From Verrucomicrobiales bacterium (GTDB lineage: Bacteria > Verrucomicrobiota > Verrucomicrobiia > Limisphaerales > UBA1100): a stretch of 6,380 nt of DNA. The notes below the pieces were generated by a model. That model ran no database searches, had not been told where the DNA came from, and saw only the letters and a program-made list of their open reading frames with translations. Where the stretch lies: contig DPAW01000174.1 of NCBI GenBank assembly GCA_003517285.1, positions 1-6,380 on the forward strand, given 5' to 3'. Both the position numbers and the translations under genes were made by a program. Below, piece by piece: positions 5,023 through 6,380 of this stretch (within the stretch, counting starts at the first letter, position 1; each line of letters starts with the position of its first letter).

Positions 5023-6380
5023 AGGCGATTTTAGCATTGGGTCTGCTGGTTGCCGGCTTGGAGGCGGCGCCGCGCACGGGCGTGTTTACCATGACCGATG
5101 GTGGCCGTTTTGAGGCGAAGTTTTTAGGGGTTGAAAAAGGGAAAGGGATGGCATGGCAGCATCCGGCCTTTGAAGGGGTGCGTTACATTTCTCCGAAGGG
5201 ATTGCGGCAGTTGCGATTGAGTGCCGCCGATGCGCCGGGGCGCCGGGCGCATTCGGCTCGTGTGCGTTTTCGGAATGGCGATGAGTTGGCCATCAATTTG
5301 AACGGCCTCAATGCCAATGCGATGCAGATGGAAACGTGGTTTGCCGGGAAGTTATCGGTTCCTCGCCAGCATTTGACTTGGCTGGTTCCGGGCGGGGAAG
5401 GGGAACTAGTTTACCACGGGCCGAGAAGCCTCCGCGGCTGGGGAGCGGCTTTGATGGGGGTGATTTTGGGTGATGATGGCGAGGATGTGGGAGGCGTGGT
5501 GATCACGGAAGTAATTGCGGATAGTCCGGCCTTGCGAGGCGGTCTCAAGGTTGGCGACTTAATCACCCATATGAACGGCAAAGCGTTTTTGGACCGGACG
5601 CAACTGATTCAGGCGGTTAAAAAACATTTGGTGGGCGATACGCTCGAGGTTCGTGTGCGGCGCGGGGAAAAGCCTGTGGATTTAAAGATCGGATTGGAGG
5701 CTCTGCACTGGCGGTTCGAGGAAGGGGCACTGGTTACGGATCAAGTTGGTAGCATGATTGGGCGCGAGTTTGAATGGCCAGCACTGTCAGAGTTATCGTT
5801 TGATTTGGACTGGAAAAGCATGCCGGGCATGGATGTGGTGATTTGTGGGGATCGCGTTCGTGAATACAACGCCGTGAATGGATACAAGCTGCGCTTGTAC
5901 CAGAATTACGCCCACTTGTATCGTAACACGTCGGCGGATGGGTTGACCTATAATTCCGCGAGCATCGGTACCGTGTCCGTTAAATGGCCCGCGAACAAAA
6001 AGGCTGAGATCAAAGTATTACTCGATCAGAAGAATGCGAAGATTTCCCTCTTGGTAAGCGGCAAACTTTTGAAGACGTGGAGGGACCCCAGCGGCTTTGC
6101 CGGTCGTGGTGGAGCGCTTGGGTTCAACCCGCAGCTGGCTGATCGCATGCGGATTTCCGAGATTCGTTTACGCCAATGGAATGGGCAATTGCCAAATGGA
6201 CGGGAGCCACAAGCGGCCGGTGGGACGGAGGATCATGTGCACTTTTCCAACGGGAACAATCTCAAAGGTAAGGTTGGAAGCATGGCGGAAGGTAAGTTGA
6301 TGGTGAAAACTTCCTTTGCGGAAGTGCCCGTGCCGCTGGAAAAGGTGGCTACAGTTGTTTTTGCGGCACCGAAGGTGCAG
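5019..6380 (+). CDS. Exported PDZ-domain protein with repeated beta motif, 3' end beyond window
   Basis: The frame is open from GTG 5019 to the right edge (454 codons, no stop), so the C-terminus is missing. Residues 1-17 (MKAILALGLLVAGLEAA) form a short signal peptide without a lipobox. Residues 22-67 and 82-123 are two related beta-rich units, the second with FRNGDELAINL. Residues about 142-227 are an HtrA/tail-specific-protease-type PDZ domain: LMGVILGDDGEDVGG, then IADSPALRGGLKVGDLI, then NGK, ending with EVRVRRG. Residues about 228-390 have the look of a concanavalin-like jelly roll and end in MRISEIRLRQWNG, typical of DUF1080/LamG-like domains. Residues 407-448 repeat the first unit again (HFSNGNNLKGKV, then FAEVPVPLEKV). 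No trypsin-like or other protease domain is visible, so a scaffold or binding role outside the inner membrane is the fair inference. I recall similar architectures in Verrucomicrobiota but cannot name a characterised member. It overlaps the small lipoprotein frame by 4 bases and may be translated with it. Confidence 0.8.
   Translation, partial: MKAILALGLLVAGLEAAPRTGVFTMTDGGRFEAKFLGVEKGKGMAWQHPAFEGVRYISPKGLRQLRLSAADAPGRRAHSARVRFRNGDELAINLNGLNANAMQMETWFAGKLSVPRQHLTWLVPGGEGELVYHGPRSLRGWGAALMGVILGDDGEDVGGVVITEVIADSPALRGGLKVGDLITHMNGKAFLDRTQLIQAVKKHLVGDTLEVRVRRGEKPVDLKIGLEALHWRFEEGALVTDQVGSMIGREFEWPALSELSFDLDWKSMPGMDVVICGDRVREYNAVNGYKLRLYQNYAHLYRNTSADGLTYNSASIGTVSVKWPANKKAEIKVLLDQKNAKISLLVSGKLLKTWRDPSGFAGRGGALGFNPQLADRMRISEIRLRQWNGQLPNGREPQAAGGTEDHVHFSNGNNLKGKVGSMAEGKLMVKTSFAEVPVPLEKVATVVFAAPKVQ
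5082..5219 (+). repeat. Beta motif unit 1 of the PDZ protein
   Basis: Residues 22-67. This is the most diverged copy: VFTMTDGGRFEAKFLGV, then a short WQHPAFEG turn, then YISPKGLRQLRL. It shares the order strand, N/D-G turn, strand, aromatic strand and closing hydrophobic strand with units 2 and 3. The similarity is at protein level only. Confidence 0.45.
5262..5387 (+). repeat. Beta motif unit 2 of the PDZ protein
   Basis: Residues 82-123. VRFRNGDELAINL is followed by METWFAGKLSVPRQHLTWL. It lies directly before the PDZ domain and aligns with unit 3 through F-x-N-G-x-x-L and the later F-A-x(3)-V-P segment. Confidence 0.55.
6237..6362 (+). repeat. Beta motif unit 3 of the PDZ protein
   Basis: Residues 407-448. 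VHFSNGNNLKGKV is followed by KLMVKTSFAEVPVPLEKV. It lies after the jelly-roll domain, about 285 residues beyond unit 2. The protein continues past the window, so more units may follow. Confidence 0.55.

Noticed and set aside
5404..5411. AACTAGTT inside the PDZ gene as a second copy of the intergenic operator
   Set aside because: It lacks the 9-base spacer of the intergenic repeat, lies within coding sequence, and is an 8-base palindrome expected by chance.
5019..6380. HtrA/DegP-type protease, because of the PDZ domain
   Set aside because: No trypsin-like domain or GNSGG-type serine motif precedes the PDZ; the region before it consists of the short beta units.

Overview
The window looks like ordinary chromosomal DNA from a Gram-negative bacterium of the PVC group, most likely Verrucomicrobiota. 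This rests on recognition of protein families rather than on a search. The strongest pointer is the protein at 2676-4784, a DUF6797-type N-terminal domain fused to a sorbosone-dehydrogenase-like beta-propeller, a combination I associate with Verrucomicrobiota and Planctomycetota. The LptD-like protein shows that the cell has an asymmetric, LPS-type outer membrane. Base composition is moderately GC-rich and even across the window. I see no insertion sequence, phage gene, tRNA, rRNA, CRISPR array or island boundary.

Layout from left to right. (1) 1-293, plus strand: the C-terminal end of an endonuclease/exonuclease/phosphatase-fold protein, cut by the left edge. (2) 290-2467, minus strand: a complete LptD-like LPS-assembly outer-membrane protein. 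It converges on the first gene and their stop codons overlap. (3) 2468-2675: a divergent intergenic region with a small inverted repeat. (4) 2676-4784, plus strand: the exported DUF6797/beta-propeller protein. (5) 4825-5022, plus strand: a possible small lipoprotein, unrecognised. (6) 5019-6380, plus strand: an exported PDZ protein that runs off the right edge and overlaps gene 5 by 4 bases (GTGA). It also contains a repeated short beta-rich motif and a likely jelly-roll domain.

The four genes from position 290 onward all encode proteins with export signals, so this is an envelope or secretion neighbourhood. Genes 4 to 6 are co-directional and closely spaced (40 bases, then a 4-base overlap) and could be one transcript. 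LptD would insert LPS into the outer membrane. The propeller protein would act in the periplasm or outside the cell, probably on a sugar or alcohol, with its substrate unknown. The PDZ protein has no visible protease domain and probably binds proteins or glycans. No shared pathway can be shown from the sequence. The most unusual item is the PDZ protein with its repeat module and the small lipoprotein candidate coupled to it.
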